Assembly (NCBI RefSeq): GCF_016429255.1
Contig: NZ_JAELUG010000049.1
Span: forward strand, 1-44,844
Origin: Rhizobium sp. ASV8
GTDB taxonomy: Bacteria; Pseudomonadota; Alphaproteobacteria; Rhizobiales; Rhizobiaceae
Direction of reading: 5' to 3'
DNA: 44,844 bases
The translations under genes and the position numbers were made by a program. The notes below the pieces were generated by a model. It was given only the letters and a program-made list of their open reading frames with translations. It did no database searches and was not told the DNA's origin. This document shows, in pieces, positions 31,923 to 41,280 of the stretch. Every line of letters begins with the position of its first letter. Positions within the stretch are counted from its first letter, which is position 1.

Positions 31923-32942
31923 ATGAGCAAGACACCGATTAAGACGCGTTCCCTGGTTTTCTTCCTCGTTCCACACTTCACCATGCTGCCGTTTTCCGCC
32001 GCGGTAGAGACGCTGCGGATTGCCAATCGCATGCTGGGCTACCCTGCCTATACATGGCGGCTCGCTTCGACCGACGGACAGAAGGTCTATTCTTCCAGCG
32101 GCATCGGGCTTGAGGTCAATTCGGCGCTTGCCGACGAGCGCCGTTACCTCGGCGGCGAGAACCGCCCGAACATGGTGCTGGTCTGTTCCGGCATCTATGT
32201 CGAGGAGTTCCAGAACAAATCCGTCAATGCCTGGCTGCGCGAGACCTATAATCGCGGCGTCGCCGTTGGCAGCCTCTGTACGGGCGCACATGTGCTTGCA
32301 CAGGCGGGCCTGCTGAATGGCAAGCGCTGTGCGATTCACTGGGAAAACCTGCCCGGCTTCTCCGAGACCTTTCCGCAGGCGGAAGTCTACGCAGATCTCT
32401 ATGAGGTCGACAGCAATCTCTATACCTGCGCCGGCGGCACCGCCTCGCTCGACATGATGCTGAACCTGATCGGCCAGGATTTCGGCGAAAACCTCGTCAA
32501 CCGGGTTTGCGAACAGCAGCTGACCGACCGCGTGCGCAGCCCGCACGATCGCCAGCGCCTGCCGTTGCGTGCACGCCTCGGCGTGCAGAATGCCAAGGTG
32601 CTGTCGATCATCGAACTGATGGAAAGCAATCTCGCCGAACCGCTGTCGCTGCTCGAAATCGCCGACGATGCAGGCCTGTCGCGCCGTCAGATCGAGCGGC
32701 TCTTCCGCCAGGAAATGGGGCGCTCCCCTGCCCGTTACTATCTCGAAATCCGCCTGGATCGCGCCCGGCATCTCCTGGTGCAGTCTTCCATGCCAGTGGT
32801 TGAAGTGGCCGTTGCCTGCGGTTTCGTCTCCGCCTCCCACTTCTCCAAGTGTTATCGCGAACTCTACAACCGCTCGCCGCAGCAGGAGCGCGCCGAGCGT
32901 AAGCTGACTATGTCGACCAACCGCACCGGCATCGTCGTCTGA
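31923..32942 (+). CDS. GlxA/GbdR-type AraC-family regulator with DJ-1/PfpI-like N-terminal domain
   Basis: A 339-residue regulator. Residues about 10-190 resemble the DJ-1/PfpI class (LVFFLVPHFTMLPFSAAVETLRIANRM; ending near GVAVGSLCTGAHVLAQAGLL with the nucleophile-like Cys, and GGTASLDMMLNLIG). The C-terminal 100 residues hold two AraC helix-turn-helix motifs: LSLLEIADDAGLSRRQIERLFRQ and PVVEVAVACGFVSASHFSKCYRE. GbdR of Pseudomonas, the glycine betaine catabolism activator, has this architecture, so a role in betaine or related nitrogen compound control is possible. The start may be ATG 31923, or ATG 31908, which has GGAGG directly adjacent (zero spacing). Confidence 0.88.
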   Translation: MSKTPIKTRSLVFFLVPHFTMLPFSAAVETLRIANRMLGYPAYTWRLASTDGQKVYSSSGIGLEVNSALADERRYLGGENRPNMVLVCSGIYVEEFQNKSVNAWLRETYNRGVAVGSLCTGAHVLAQAGLLNGKRCAIHWENLPGFSETFPQAEVYADLYEVDSNLYTCAGGTASLDMMLNLIGQDFGENLVNRVCEQQLTDRVRSPHDRQRLPLRARLGVQNAKVLSIIELMESNLAEPLSLLEIADDAGLSRRQIERLFRQEMGRSPARYYLEIRLDRARHLLVQSSMPVVEVAVACGFVSASHFSKCYRELYNRSPQQERAERKLTMSTNRTGIVV

Positions 32943-32980
32943 ACAGCCTTCAAGCGGAAAGAGCCAGCAACGCAGGCGGC

Positions 32981-34312
32981 CTACTCTGCCGCCTGTTCCG
33001 CCATCTTGTAGTCTGAATAGACCTGATTGCGGCCATTGTGCTTGGCCATGTAGAGAAACTGGTCGGCGGCATTGAGATAATTGTCGAAGGCTTCGTAGCC
33101 GACGATCTCCGCAACGCCGATGGAGACTGTTACGGACAGCTCCTCGTCGTCGGCATGCACCTTCAAATTCGCCAGGCTGAGACGGACCTCGTCGCACAAA
33201 GCCGTTGCCGCACGCGAATTCATTTCCGTGAAAAGAATGGAGAATTCCTCTCCACCAAGGCGGGACAACAGGTTGCCACTTCCCTCGAAGAGGGACTGAA
33301 GCCTGCTCGCGACCGCCTTCAGCACCTGGTCTCCGATCTCGTGGCCATAGGTGTCGTTCAAATTCTTGAAATGATCGATGTCGAGGATGGCGACCGAGCT
33401 CGGGCGCTGACGGCGCAGGCACTCGTTCACGAGCTTCGGCCCGTGATCGTAGAAATAGCGGCGGTTATAGAGGCCCGTCAGATAGTCGCTCGCGGCCGCC
33501 GCGCGCAATTGCTTCAGCTGCGTCAGCGTCTCGACGTTCAAGGCGATGCGGCACTGTAATTCTTCCGGAACATAGGGGCGATAGATAAAATCGCTGGCAC
33601 CGGCTTTCAGGAACGTCGCAGACAAGAGCCGGTCGTTCGAAGAAGAAATACCGATGATGCGCATCCGGTCCGACCCATGGCGATGACGGATCCGCCGGGT
33701 CAATTCGTGTCCGTTCATGTCGGGCATGTTGTAGTCGGTCACCACGACTTCGATGTCATCGAATTGCTCGAGCATCGCCAATGCCTCGACACCTGTGCTT
33801 GCTTCCGCGACCTTGAATTGCTGGGCCTGCAGCAGATCCGTCAGCATCTTGCGAGCGGACGGAAGATCATCCACAACCAATACGCGCGTCAAACGATTGG
33901 CGATAGCGCGCCGTACGGCTGAAACGAGATTGTCGAGCGCAAACTCGCTGTCTTTCAGCACATAGTCGACGACGCTGCGCTCCATGATGCGATTGCGTGT
34001 CGCAATGTCGAACGACGCAGTGAAGACGATGGTTGGAATATTGTGGGAAACGGCGACGTCAAGCGCCTCGCCATGCGCGGCATCCGGCAGGTTGAGGTCA
34101 ACGACGGCCATCGTGAAGTCGCTTCCCGCCGTCTCCAGCGTCTCGTTGAGCATCTTCAACGAGGAGCAATGGGTGACGGCAAGGCCAAGTTCGGTTTCGA
34201 ACCGATGCGACAGCACGGCGGAGAACATGCGTGAATCCTCGACCAGAAGTATCTTCTGGCTGCCATTGCGACGGCTTACGCCATCGCCAAGGGATCCCGC
34301 ATGCAATACCAT
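32981..34312 (-). CDS. Response regulator with two receiver domains and a GGDEF diguanylate cyclase
   Basis: A 443-residue protein of PleD-like layout. REC1 (about 20-130) has VEDS and phospho-acceptor Asp72 in VVDLNLP; REC2 (about 142-262) has VVDD and Asp193 in VTDYNMPDMNG; GGDEF (about 275-440) opens SDYLTGLYNRRYF and carries the active-site loop GGEEF (353-357). The product-inhibition RxxD site is missing five residues before GGEEF (it reads NLLSRL), so feedback by c-di-GMP may be absent. It should make c-di-GMP in response to phosphorylation. A second gene, a REC-REC paralogue, sits 188 bp upstream on the same strand. Confidence 0.93.
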   Translation of the reverse strand: MVLHAGSLGDGVSRRNGSQKILLVEDSRMFSAVLSHRFETELGLAVTHCSSLKMLNETLETAGSDFTMAVVDLNLPDAAHGEALDVAVSHNIPTIVFTASFDIATRNRIMERSVVDYVLKDSEFALDNLVSAVRRAIANRLTRVLVVDDLPSARKMLTDLLQAQQFKVAEASTGVEALAMLEQFDDIEVVVTDYNMPDMNGHELTRRIRHRHGSDRMRIIGISSSNDRLLSATFLKAGASDFIYRPYVPEELQCRIALNVETLTQLKQLRAAAASDYLTGLYNRRYFYDHGPKLVNECLRRQRPSSVAILDIDHFKNLNDTYGHEIGDQVLKAVASRLQSLFEGSGNLLSRLGGEEFSILFTEMNSRAATALCDEVRLSLANLKVHADDEELSVTVSIGVAEIVGYEAFDNYLNAADQFLYMAKHNGRNQVYSDYKMAEQAAE

Positions 34313-34500
34313 TTCCCTTCAATTCCTCCCATGCCATCAGGCACACACGAATATTCAGTCAATCGCAGGTCTGCCAAACCGTCTTCCATATATCCTGAAC
34401 AGGATTCGTGAAAAAATTGGAACCACTGATTGCAGACTTTCACATAAAAATGAATCTTCCTCACATTTCACAGAAAGGACATCGCTTGAATCGCCTTGCG

Positions 34501-35331
34501 TCAGGCGGATTCTGTCACCTGACGGGCCAAGCGGATCTGCAATAACGTGTCCAGGTTTTGATTCACGCGGCAGTAGAATTCCTCGTCGATGAACGGCCGC
34601 AGGATGAAATCATTGCCACCAGCCTTGAGGAAGCGCGCCGAAAGCAGCCGATTGTTGGATGACGAAACGCCGATGATGCGCAGCTCATGCGAACCGGTCG
34701 TTGCGCGGATGCGCCGCGTCAGGTCGAAACCATCCATGTCGGGCATGTTGTAGTCGGTAACCATCAAGCCGATGTCCGGATTGGCCTTCAGCAGTTCCAG
34801 CGCCTTGGCACCGCTTTCCGCGACGCTGACACGGAAATTGTAGCGCTTCAGCCGACTGGAGAGCAAAGCACGCGCCGTTGCACTGTCGTCGACAATGAGG
34901 ACGTGGTGGCGATGGTTGGTGAGGAAACGGCAGATAGACTCCGCGAGCATATCGACGGCGAAGACATTGTCCTTGAGGATGTAGTCGACCACATCCTTGG
35001 CGATCAGCTCGTCGCGCGTGCCTTCCAGAAAGGTGCCGGTAAATGCGATTGTCGGGATGCTGAGATCAAGCAGATAGGTCAGAGCTTCGCCCTTTTCGGC
35101 GCCCGGCAGGTTCATGTTCGAAATCGCCAGCTTGATCGGTTCCGACGACTTGTCGTAGGCCAGCTGCAATTCCTCGAAATTGCGGCAGCTTTCGACATCG
35201 ATATCCAGAAGCTCTTTCAGCTTGGCACGGATCATCGAGGTAAAGAGATTTGAATCCTCCACGAGAAGAATACGCGAACCCGCAAGCGACGCACCGGAAT
35301 ATTGCATCCCCGAAACACCCAGAAATGGCAT
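34501..35331 (-). CDS. Tandem receiver-domain protein; first receiver lacks the phospho-acceptor Asp
   Basis: A 276-residue protein of two CheY-like receiver domains and no output domain. REC1 (about 20-130) keeps the VEDSN acidic pair but has Asn72 where phosphorylatable Asp occurs in the neighbouring paralogue (AISNMNLP versus AVVDLNLP). REC2 (about 143-262) is intact, with VDDS and Asp193 in VTDYNMPDMDG, and SSSNNRLLSARFLKAG. Alignment with the adjacent REC-REC-GGDEF protein is collinear through residue 265, with many identical blocks, so the pair arose by duplication with loss or gain of GGDEF. The start is uncertain: ATG 35331 has no clear Shine-Dalgarno, ATG 35307 has GGGG nearby. Confidence 0.9.
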   Translation of the reverse strand: MPFLGVSGMQYSGASLAGSRILLVEDSNLFTSMIRAKLKELLDIDVESCRNFEELQLAYDKSSEPIKLAISNMNLPGAEKGEALTYLLDLSIPTIAFTGTFLEGTRDELIAKDVVDYILKDNVFAVDMLAESICRFLTNHRHHVLIVDDSATARALLSSRLKRYNFRVSVAESGAKALELLKANPDIGLMVTDYNMPDMDGFDLTRRIRATTGSHELRIIGVSSSNNRLLSARFLKAGGNDFILRPFIDEEFYCRVNQNLDTLLQIRLARQVTESA

Positions 35332-35574
35332 AGTAAAAAACCTGTTTGAAAATTGCCCCTCTATAGTTTTTCTAGAACGAAAGTCTTTGAGTATTTGTTA
35401 AGTCGTCTCACGTCGCGACAATGAAGGAAACGAGGCATTGCTGGCGCAAGACTCCTCGGGCAAGCGCCGTGTCCAGCCGCCGGCGTTAGCGACCCGACAG
35501 TCCCTGCAAAAGGCGGCAACGCAAATCCCGACCCGATCTAAAGCAGGTGGAGTCGATCTTCACCTTGGTTTCGA

Positions 35575-38199
35575 TTATTCCGCCGCTGATTTTCCGCGCC
35601 GACGGCCCGTGCTCTTTGCGTCGGGCACACGCTCCTCCGCGGATGGGAGAATGTTTTCGGCCGCATCATTCTCACCTTCCGGACCATCAGCAGAATCCGT
35701 CAGCTTCTTGTCCGCGATATCCGTACGCCGGCCACGTCCGCTGTCGCGAACGATATGCAGCTCTTGATGCGGATAGGGAATCGAGATCCCTTCTTCGCGG
35801 AACCGCTTCAGGATCTCGATGCGAAGATTGTTGCGGGTCTCCATGCCGTCCGAAAGGTCCGAGAGATAGAAGCGCATCTCGAAATCGAGCGATGAAGGGC
35901 CGAAGCGCAGAAATTCCACGTGAGGTTCGGGATTTCTCAGAACTTTCGGAACGCCGCGCACGAGCTCCAGCAGAATCTCCATCACCCTGCGTGGATCGGA
36001 ATCGAAGCTGACGGAGACCGGAATTTCCGAGCGCGCGAGCCTGTTGCGATGGGTCCAGTTACCAACCGAAGCGTTGATGAGCTCCGAGTTCGGCACGATG
36101 ATCGATTGTTTGCGGAACGTCTCGATCTCGGTCGCGCGCACAGAGATGCGCTTGACGATCCCCTCCGATGTACCGGACACGATCCAGTCGCCGACCTTGA
36201 ACGGCCGCTCGACCAGGAGGATCAGGCCGGACACGAAGTTCGACACGATGTTCTGCAAGCCGAAACCGATACCGACCGACAAGGCGCTGGCGACCAGTGC
36301 TAGGCTCGACAGGTCGATGCCTGCGGCGGAAATGGAGATGATCGCGGCAACGGCGATGCCGAGATAGCCGATGCCGGTCTTGACCGAGTTGCGGACACCG
36401 AGATCCACTTGCCCGCGCGCCATGACATTGCTGTCGAGCCAGCGCTGGAACCAACGCGTGACCAGATAACCGCCGGCAAAGAGCAGGATGCCCACGCAAA
36501 TCCCGAGCAGCGAGATCGATATGTTGCCGATCTTTATCTCGGTGAAGAGCCTGTAGGCGAAAAGTTCCAGATCCTGGATATGGAAGCCCCATGACAGCAG
36601 GATCAGCGGAATACCCGTCAGCAGCGCAACGGCATAGGTCGCGAGCCCAGCCACGAGGCCACCCTGATCAAGCGCCACTTCACCGAGCTTGAGGCGGTTT
36701 TCCAGGAAACGGCCGATAATCGTTTCAGCAAAGACGCCTTGCTTGGAGACCGCCTTGCCGAGCTGGATGCCGAGATACATGGTGGCTATGACGGCGCTCG
36801 TCACGATCATCTGCGTTGCCATGAAACGGGCAAGACCGACATAGCCGATGAAGGAGGTGAAGATCACCAATATGCCGAGACCGCGAAGAATGATGGCCAT
36901 GCCATGCGGCCACCGGCGGCCCGGCGCATCGGGATCGCCATTCTTCGCCAGCATCGGCGAGCCGAAAGAAGCCGCGATCAGGATCACGCCGATCAGCATG
37001 GCTGCAAAGAAGCTCTTCGCCACCGTGACCACGACCGGAGATCCCATCGACTCGCTGATACGGTCGAAGACGTAATCCAGACCGTTCACCACGGCCATGG
37101 CCTGGAGGCACCAAGTCAGCGAATACGCGCCCTTGTTCGACAATTTCACCAGGCGCCAATGCGGTCTGAACGGCGCGAAGACGGCGTTGCTCAGGCGTCC
37201 GACGAAATAGACGAGGCCGATGAAGCCGAAGAGCGCCGCCAGTATCGGCGCTATATCCGGCCGCAACACATTGAAGTTGGAAAGGAAGAAAAAGGACGTG
37301 ACGAGAAACGCCGCCAGCGACATGGTGCGGATCAGGGTCGACCAGAAGGCGACGGAAAGCCGGCTGATATAAGGCGGGCTCTCGACGGCCTCATCCTGTA
37401 CGTAATAGCGGCGAAACAGCCGGTAGCCACCGACCAGGAAGATGAGTGCGGCGACGATCGACAGAAAAACGGCGGCCAGAAGCGAACCGAGCTTGGCCTT
37501 CAGCACGAACCCGATCCAGCTGGTAATGGCATCCCGGAAGCTGACACTCTCCTCGACAAGAGCAGACCCAGCATCCTGCAATGTTCCGGCAGAGATCTCC
37601 GTTCGTTTCAGCAATGTCTCGGCGAACAGCTTGCGGCGTTTTTCCACCAGTTGCATCGATATCCGATTGGTCTCGGCAGTGAGATTATCGGCATCGAGTA
37701 TCAGGGCGCTGATCTGCGAACGCTCGGCATTCAGCCGATCCCGCTCCTGAGTAACGATCACAGCCTCCGCCGGCTGGCCCTCCTTCGGCACGGGACCAAG
37801 CTGCGTCAAGCGGGCATCGATCTCAGCGGTACGCGGCTTCAGCCGCGCCGAGACGCTTGCAATGGCGCGACCCAGCTCGTCCGCACGGCCGGAAAGTGCG
37901 ACCAGAGCCTCGTCATCGCCGCCCGGCTGCTTTGCGCTGTCATGCAGCGACGCATATTCCTTCCTTGCCTTGTTCAGATCGGCGACGGCGGCGTCGAGCA
38001 GTCCGTTGGCGAGCGGCTGGAGTTGCTGATCCGCCGGCTGTTGCTGCGCCGGCTGCGCCTGTGCAGGTGTCTGCACCTGTGCCGGTTGCTGATCCTGCGC
38101 GAAGGCATCCGCGCTCCCCAGAGGAACGGCGGCCACAGCGGCGCTCAGTCCCAGCAGCAAGACGGGCAGCAGAAGAAGGCGGAAATTCAACAGGCGCAA
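35575..38199 (-). CDS. MscS-family mechanosensitive channel with extended N-terminal (DUF3772-like) region
   Basis: An inner-membrane channel of about 874 residues. A signal peptide/first helix (LLLLPVLLLGLSAAVAAVP, ending near AFAQ) is followed by a Gln/Pro/Ala-rich linker and a periplasmic coiled-coil-like domain with the DUF3772 pattern (LNAERSQISALILDADNLT). About ten hydrophobic helices follow. The MscS core is clear: SVGIGFGLQNIVSNFVSGLILLVERPFKVGDWI, TFRKQSIIVPNSELIN and the C-terminal SIPYPHQELHI. It resembles the KefA/MscM-like large MscS group used in osmotic downshock. An ATG start is missing; TTG at 38199 with GAGGAG six bases upstream gives the best fit. Upstream frame extension to 38469 looks non-coding. 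Confidence 0.85.
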   Translation of the reverse strand: MRLLNFRLLLLPVLLLGLSAAVAAVPLGSADAFAQDQQPAQVQTPAQAQPAQQQPADQQLQPLANGLLDAAVADLNKARKEYASLHDSAKQPGGDDEALVALSGRADELGRAIASVSARLKPRTAEIDARLTQLGPVPKEGQPAEAVIVTQERDRLNAERSQISALILDADNLTAETNRISMQLVEKRRKLFAETLLKRTEISAGTLQDAGSALVEESVSFRDAITSWIGFVLKAKLGSLLAAVFLSIVAALIFLVGGYRLFRRYYVQDEAVESPPYISRLSVAFWSTLIRTMSLAAFLVTSFFFLSNFNVLRPDIAPILAALFGFIGLVYFVGRLSNAVFAPFRPHWRLVKLSNKGAYSLTWCLQAMAVVNGLDYVFDRISESMGSPVVVTVAKSFFAAMLIGVILIAASFGSPMLAKNGDPDAPGRRWPHGMAIILRGLGILVIFTSFIGYVGLARFMATQMIVTSAVIATMYLGIQLGKAVSKQGVFAETIIGRFLENRLKLGEVALDQGGLVAGLATYAVALLTGIPLILLSWGFHIQDLELFAYRLFTEIKIGNISISLLGICVGILLFAGGYLVTRWFQRWLDSNVMARGQVDLGVRNSVKTGIGYLGIAVAAIISISAAGIDLSSLALVASALSVGIGFGLQNIVSNFVSGLILLVERPFKVGDWIVSGTSEGIVKRISVRATEIETFRKQSIIVPNSELINASVGNWTHRNRLARSEIPVSVSFDSDPRRVMEILLELVRGVPKVLRNPEPHVEFLRFGPSSLDFEMRFYLSDLSDGMETRNNLRIEILKRFREEGISIPYPHQELHIVRDSGRGRRTDIADKKLTDSADGPEGENDAAENILPSAEERVPDAKSTGRRRGKSAAE

Positions 38200-38699
38200 G
38201 CAAAGCTCCTCGTCGCACGTGACGTCACGGATAATGGATGACCAGAATCGCCACATAGAATGAAGAATCGAGTCGTTTCTATCGTGGTTGCGAATTTCAT
38301 AGTCTTTGCGCGTACGCCTTGTAAGACAAGAAAGGCGACACAAAGGCATTCCGGCGATTATGAAGCTCAAGCGGCCGCCCAACGCCGCAGTTAATCGGCT
38401 CCCCTCGCAAGATCGCCCGCCACGCAGGTCGCCGCCTGGCGGAAATAGGCCAGAGAAGGCGCATGGCAATAGGCAGTCTAGAGCCTATTCCTACCACAGA
38501 GCTGGAGTAAAAAATCGACGCACACCGTTGCGATGTCAAAAGTCACGATGCGCTTCATCAACGCACCGCGGGTTGACGGTGAAACGAAGCCAAGGAGGTT
38601 GCGTCAGACGGTGCGACATACAACGCTGCCTCTATGCTCCATCCGCTTCGGTTGTCGTTGGACATCGCCGATCAGTTCATCCTGACATTCGGGAAGCGG
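38200..38699. other. 500-bp intergenic region
   Basis: No credible gene between the MscS-type channel and the FAD-binding protein gene, both on the minus strand. It contains a short inverted repeat (aataggc / gcctatt, 38,468-38,489) that may help end transcription from the FAD-protein gene. Promoter elements for the MscS gene should lie near its left end. Confidence 0.5.
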
Positions 38700-40115
38700 C
38701 TACACTGCCTTGCACTGCGGATGAAATCGCGCCGCCATGCTTTCGGCTGCCGCATAGGCCTGCGTGACGATTTCGGGCACGAGGTCTATGTCCGGGAGAC
38801 TGCCGAGGCCCAAAGGACCGATGGCGAAAAGCGCGCTCGTCGTTTCACCCTCCACCTCCAGCGCTCCCGTGGCCTCAACCGCCAGACCAAGGCCAAGCTC
38901 GTCTGGTACGGCCAGCCCGGCATCGATGAGACTGCGCAGTAAAGGCGCATTGAGATTGGGCGCCTGGCAACGACAGTCGATCACATCATCCGCATAGAGC
39001 TGCTCTGTATCCTGTCTTCCCGCTGGCCTCATCACCAATCCGGTCGGCGTCCGCCGGATCAGGTGGCCGCGCCGCAGCAGGGTATTGCCCTCTGCCAGCT
39101 CCTGCATCAGGCGGACATGCAACGCCTCCGGCAATCGATTGCGATGACTGTCGTACAGCGCCCGCAGATGGCGATTGAACTGTTGCTTCTGACCGGCGGG
39201 CAGAGAGCGCCACAGGGAGCGGGCATGCTTGCGGAAGCCGTTCATGATCGATTGCCAATTCTGCCCGTCTGCCTCGGCGGCTTCGCAGGCCCGGCGAATG
39301 AAACGAACGATACCGCTGAGCTGGTTGGGCATCTCGTCGACGGGAAATACGGGATCGGCATTGCTGCGTGTATGACTTTGCGGAAGGAAACCACGTCTCG
39401 AGACGATGGTGATTTGGCCCGAATAGCCGTTGTCGCGCATCTGTAACAGCCGATCGACCACGCGCAGGCCACTGCCCAGCAGGATCGTGTGCGGCCGCGA
39501 AACCAGGCGGCGTGCGCGCACCGTCGTCGGAATGCTGGTCAGATCATCATCTTGCGCTTCCTGATCGGTCGTGCCGTAGCCGGTCGCAAGCACGACCATG
39601 TCGAACGGCGCATTCACCGCACCATCGCTCTCAACAACGAAGCGTTCGCCTCGGATACGGCGCAGCCCGAAAACCATTTCGCTACTGACCTGAACGGTCA
39701 CATCGCGCCGGGAGGAAAATGCCTCGGAAAAGCGCTGATAAACATAATCGCTGAAAATGCTCTTCGGGACGAAGATCTGGAGAAAGCCCGGTATCGCGGC
39801 TGGGACGGCGCTGCGAAAAGGTGCGTTGCCGCAAAGCCATTGATTGAAATCATCAGGATCGCCGGCAGAAACGGAAAGATCGCGAACACGGCTGTTCAGG
39901 ATTTCGCTGCTGTGGCCGGATGCCAGCGCCTGACCGCCGCTGACGCTGGAGTTCGGATCGAAAAGCTGCAGATGAAACGGAAAGCGAACCGTCTTCATCA
40001 GCGCGATCGCCATCATCATGCCGGAAAAGCCGCGGCCGATTACGGCGATACGGGGCATCGCGTAAGCCCGGCTCGCCGCATTCGCCTTGGCGGAAAGAAA
40101 TCCCTGAACCGTCAT
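38700..40115 (-). CDS. FAD/NAD(P)-binding protein (first of two in the sulfur cluster)
   Basis: A 471-residue flavoprotein of the FAD-NAD(P)-binding superfamily seen in bacterial secondary metabolism and sulfur loci. The dinucleotide-binding fold opens IAVIGRGFSGMMMAIALM (residues about 22-40), followed by a second motif with VVLATGYG and the LLGSGLRVVDRLLQM segment. It keeps SRRGFLPQSH, found also in the paralogue at the right end of the window. Overall length and motif order match the other copy. AGGAG lies six bases before the ATG. It is near an SfnB-type gene and an Rrf2 regulator, suggesting a role in oxidising or reducing a sulfur compound; this is inferred. Confidence 0.83.
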   Translation of the reverse strand: MTVQGFLSAKANAASRAYAMPRIAVIGRGFSGMMMAIALMKTVRFPFHLQLFDPNSSVSGGQALASGHSSEILNSRVRDLSVSAGDPDDFNQWLCGNAPFRSAVPAAIPGFLQIFVPKSIFSDYVYQRFSEAFSSRRDVTVQVSSEMVFGLRRIRGERFVVESDGAVNAPFDMVVLATGYGTTDQEAQDDDLTSIPTTVRARRLVSRPHTILLGSGLRVVDRLLQMRDNGYSGQITIVSRRGFLPQSHTRSNADPVFPVDEMPNQLSGIVRFIRRACEAAEADGQNWQSIMNGFRKHARSLWRSLPAGQKQQFNRHLRALYDSHRNRLPEALHVRLMQELAEGNTLLRRGHLIRRTPTGLVMRPAGRQDTEQLYADDVIDCRCQAPNLNAPLLRSLIDAGLAVPDELGLGLAVEATGALEVEGETTSALFAIGPLGLGSLPDIDLVPEIVTQAYAAAESMAARFHPQCKAV

Positions 40116-40485
40116 ATCAACTCCTGTAGCAAGAGGTGGTCGATCACGCTTTCCTGGGTTTACTCAAGTTTGGCGACCCGTTGCCGTCAGCGAGACATGA
40201 AACCCCGTAGCCTGTGGCTCGCCAACCGACTCGCTGCAGCCCGAAAAACGCACGAGCGTCGCATCGGTTCTCAATATTCGACGCATCCGCCGCAAGAGAG
40301 ATGCGCTACGCGGGTCCAACTCTGATCTCGAACCAGATGCCCGCAATCGGCTGCATGCTTGACGACCGACAAAAGGGTCAGGAGCAGCAGCACTGTTGCA
40401 ATTGTCTACTTATTTAGTCGTATATGAAAGCGCGAAAAGGCGTCGCAAGCAAGTGCTTTCTTGTCGGCGCGGCAATCTCAGCCGA
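40116..40485. other. 370-bp intergenic region between FAD protein and RBBP9-like genes
   Basis: No credible gene. It includes an AT-rich block with ATTGTCTA at 40,401-40,408, a pattern that recurs before SfnB and before the Rrf2 gene, and no obvious terminator. Confidence 0.5.
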
Positions 40486-41085
40486 TCAAACGGACACCGT
40501 CACTACACGCGAGACGCCTTGCGGCTGGATGTCTTTTGGCGCTCCGCGATCGGTCTTTTGGGCGAAAGACGAGAATAGCCGATAGCCTTCGCGCCACCGT
40601 CCAAAACCGCTTTCGATATTGATATGCCCTGCCTGTCCGAGATCGTACAGCTCCGCACCCCAACGCGCTGCGTACCGACGAAGCCTGACGAAATCCATGT
40701 AGCGGTCGTCACGGCTGCCGATCACCAAGGTTCTGAAAGGCAGGGGATCTGTCGGCATCGCACCGAAATCGATGACGCCGGGATGCAATCGCTCGGTCTG
40801 TTCCAGGTCGCAAGGCGCAACAAGGAAGGCGCCCTTCACGTGTCGCGCAGCCGGACGGCTGGCGAGATGAGCCGCCAGCAGGCACCCGAGGCTATGCGCA
40901 ACCAGCCAGGCGTCTCCCACTCGTTCGAGCTCACCTTCAAGCGCCTGCAGCCATTCATCCAGCACCGGCTTCGACCAGGAGGCCTGCCGCACGATAGCTG
41001 CAGCAGCATCATCGCGCGCCCAGTGGCGCTGCCAATGGCCCTCTGCGGAACCGTTTAAACCGGGAAGGATCAACGTCGCGGCCAT
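40486..41085 (-). CDS. RBBP9/YdeN-family alpha/beta hydrolase
   Basis: A 199-residue cytoplasmic hydrolase of the RBBP9/YdeN family. It opens ATLILPGLNGSAEGHWQRHW, a family hallmark, has the nucleophile Ser in VAHSLGCLLA, VIGSRDDRYM near the acid, and the catalytic His in AGHINIESGFG. Family members are serine esterases or amidases of mostly unknown substrate. AGGAG lies six bases before ATG 41085; upstream codons also read open. It is divergent from sfnB, with about 195 bp between starts, so it may be co-regulated. Confidence 0.88.
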   Translation of the reverse strand: MAATLILPGLNGSAEGHWQRHWARDDAAAAIVRQASWSKPVLDEWLQALEGELERVGDAWLVAHSLGCLLAAHLASRPAARHVKGAFLVAPCDLEQTERLHPGVIDFGAMPTDPLPFRTLVIGSRDDRYMDFVRLRRYAARWGAELYDLGQAGHINIESGFGRWREGYRLFSSFAQKTDRGAPKDIQPQGVSRVVTVSV

Positions 41086-41194
41086 AGCAATCTCCTGCAT
41101 GCAAGTGCCCGCCTGAGCCAACGGCGCGCTTACAATTTTTCCATTTGCTCCCTATTATGCCGAAAGGCACGGCGCGAATAAGCAAAGAAAATCC

Positions 41195-41220
41195 ATTGTA
41201 TACGACGTCTATAGAAATTA
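41195..41220. promoter_or_regulatory. AT-rich block in the sfnB divergent promoter region
   Basis: ATTGTATACGACGTCTATAG at 41,195-41,214, then AAATTAAG, in the intergenic region between the RBBP9-like gene and sfnB. It shares the ATTGTMTA core with blocks at 40,401 and 43,127, so it may be a promoter or a regulator site, for example for the Rrf2 protein. No binding evidence. Confidence 0.3.
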
Positions 41221-41280
41221 AGATCTTACTGATTTACCCTGCCTGAAACACCGACCTGGCATCGGCCGATGGAGTGATGA

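Noticed and set aside
36739..38241. 500-codon open frame on the plus strand opposite the MscS-type gene
   Set aside because: Antisense to a well-supported membrane protein, and rich in Arg, His and Asp with no recognisable domain.
40170..40190. Sigma-54-like element (TGGCGA...TTGCC) before the first FAD-protein gene
   Set aside because: The spacing between GG and GC is nine, not ten bases, and the orientation points away from the FAD gene.
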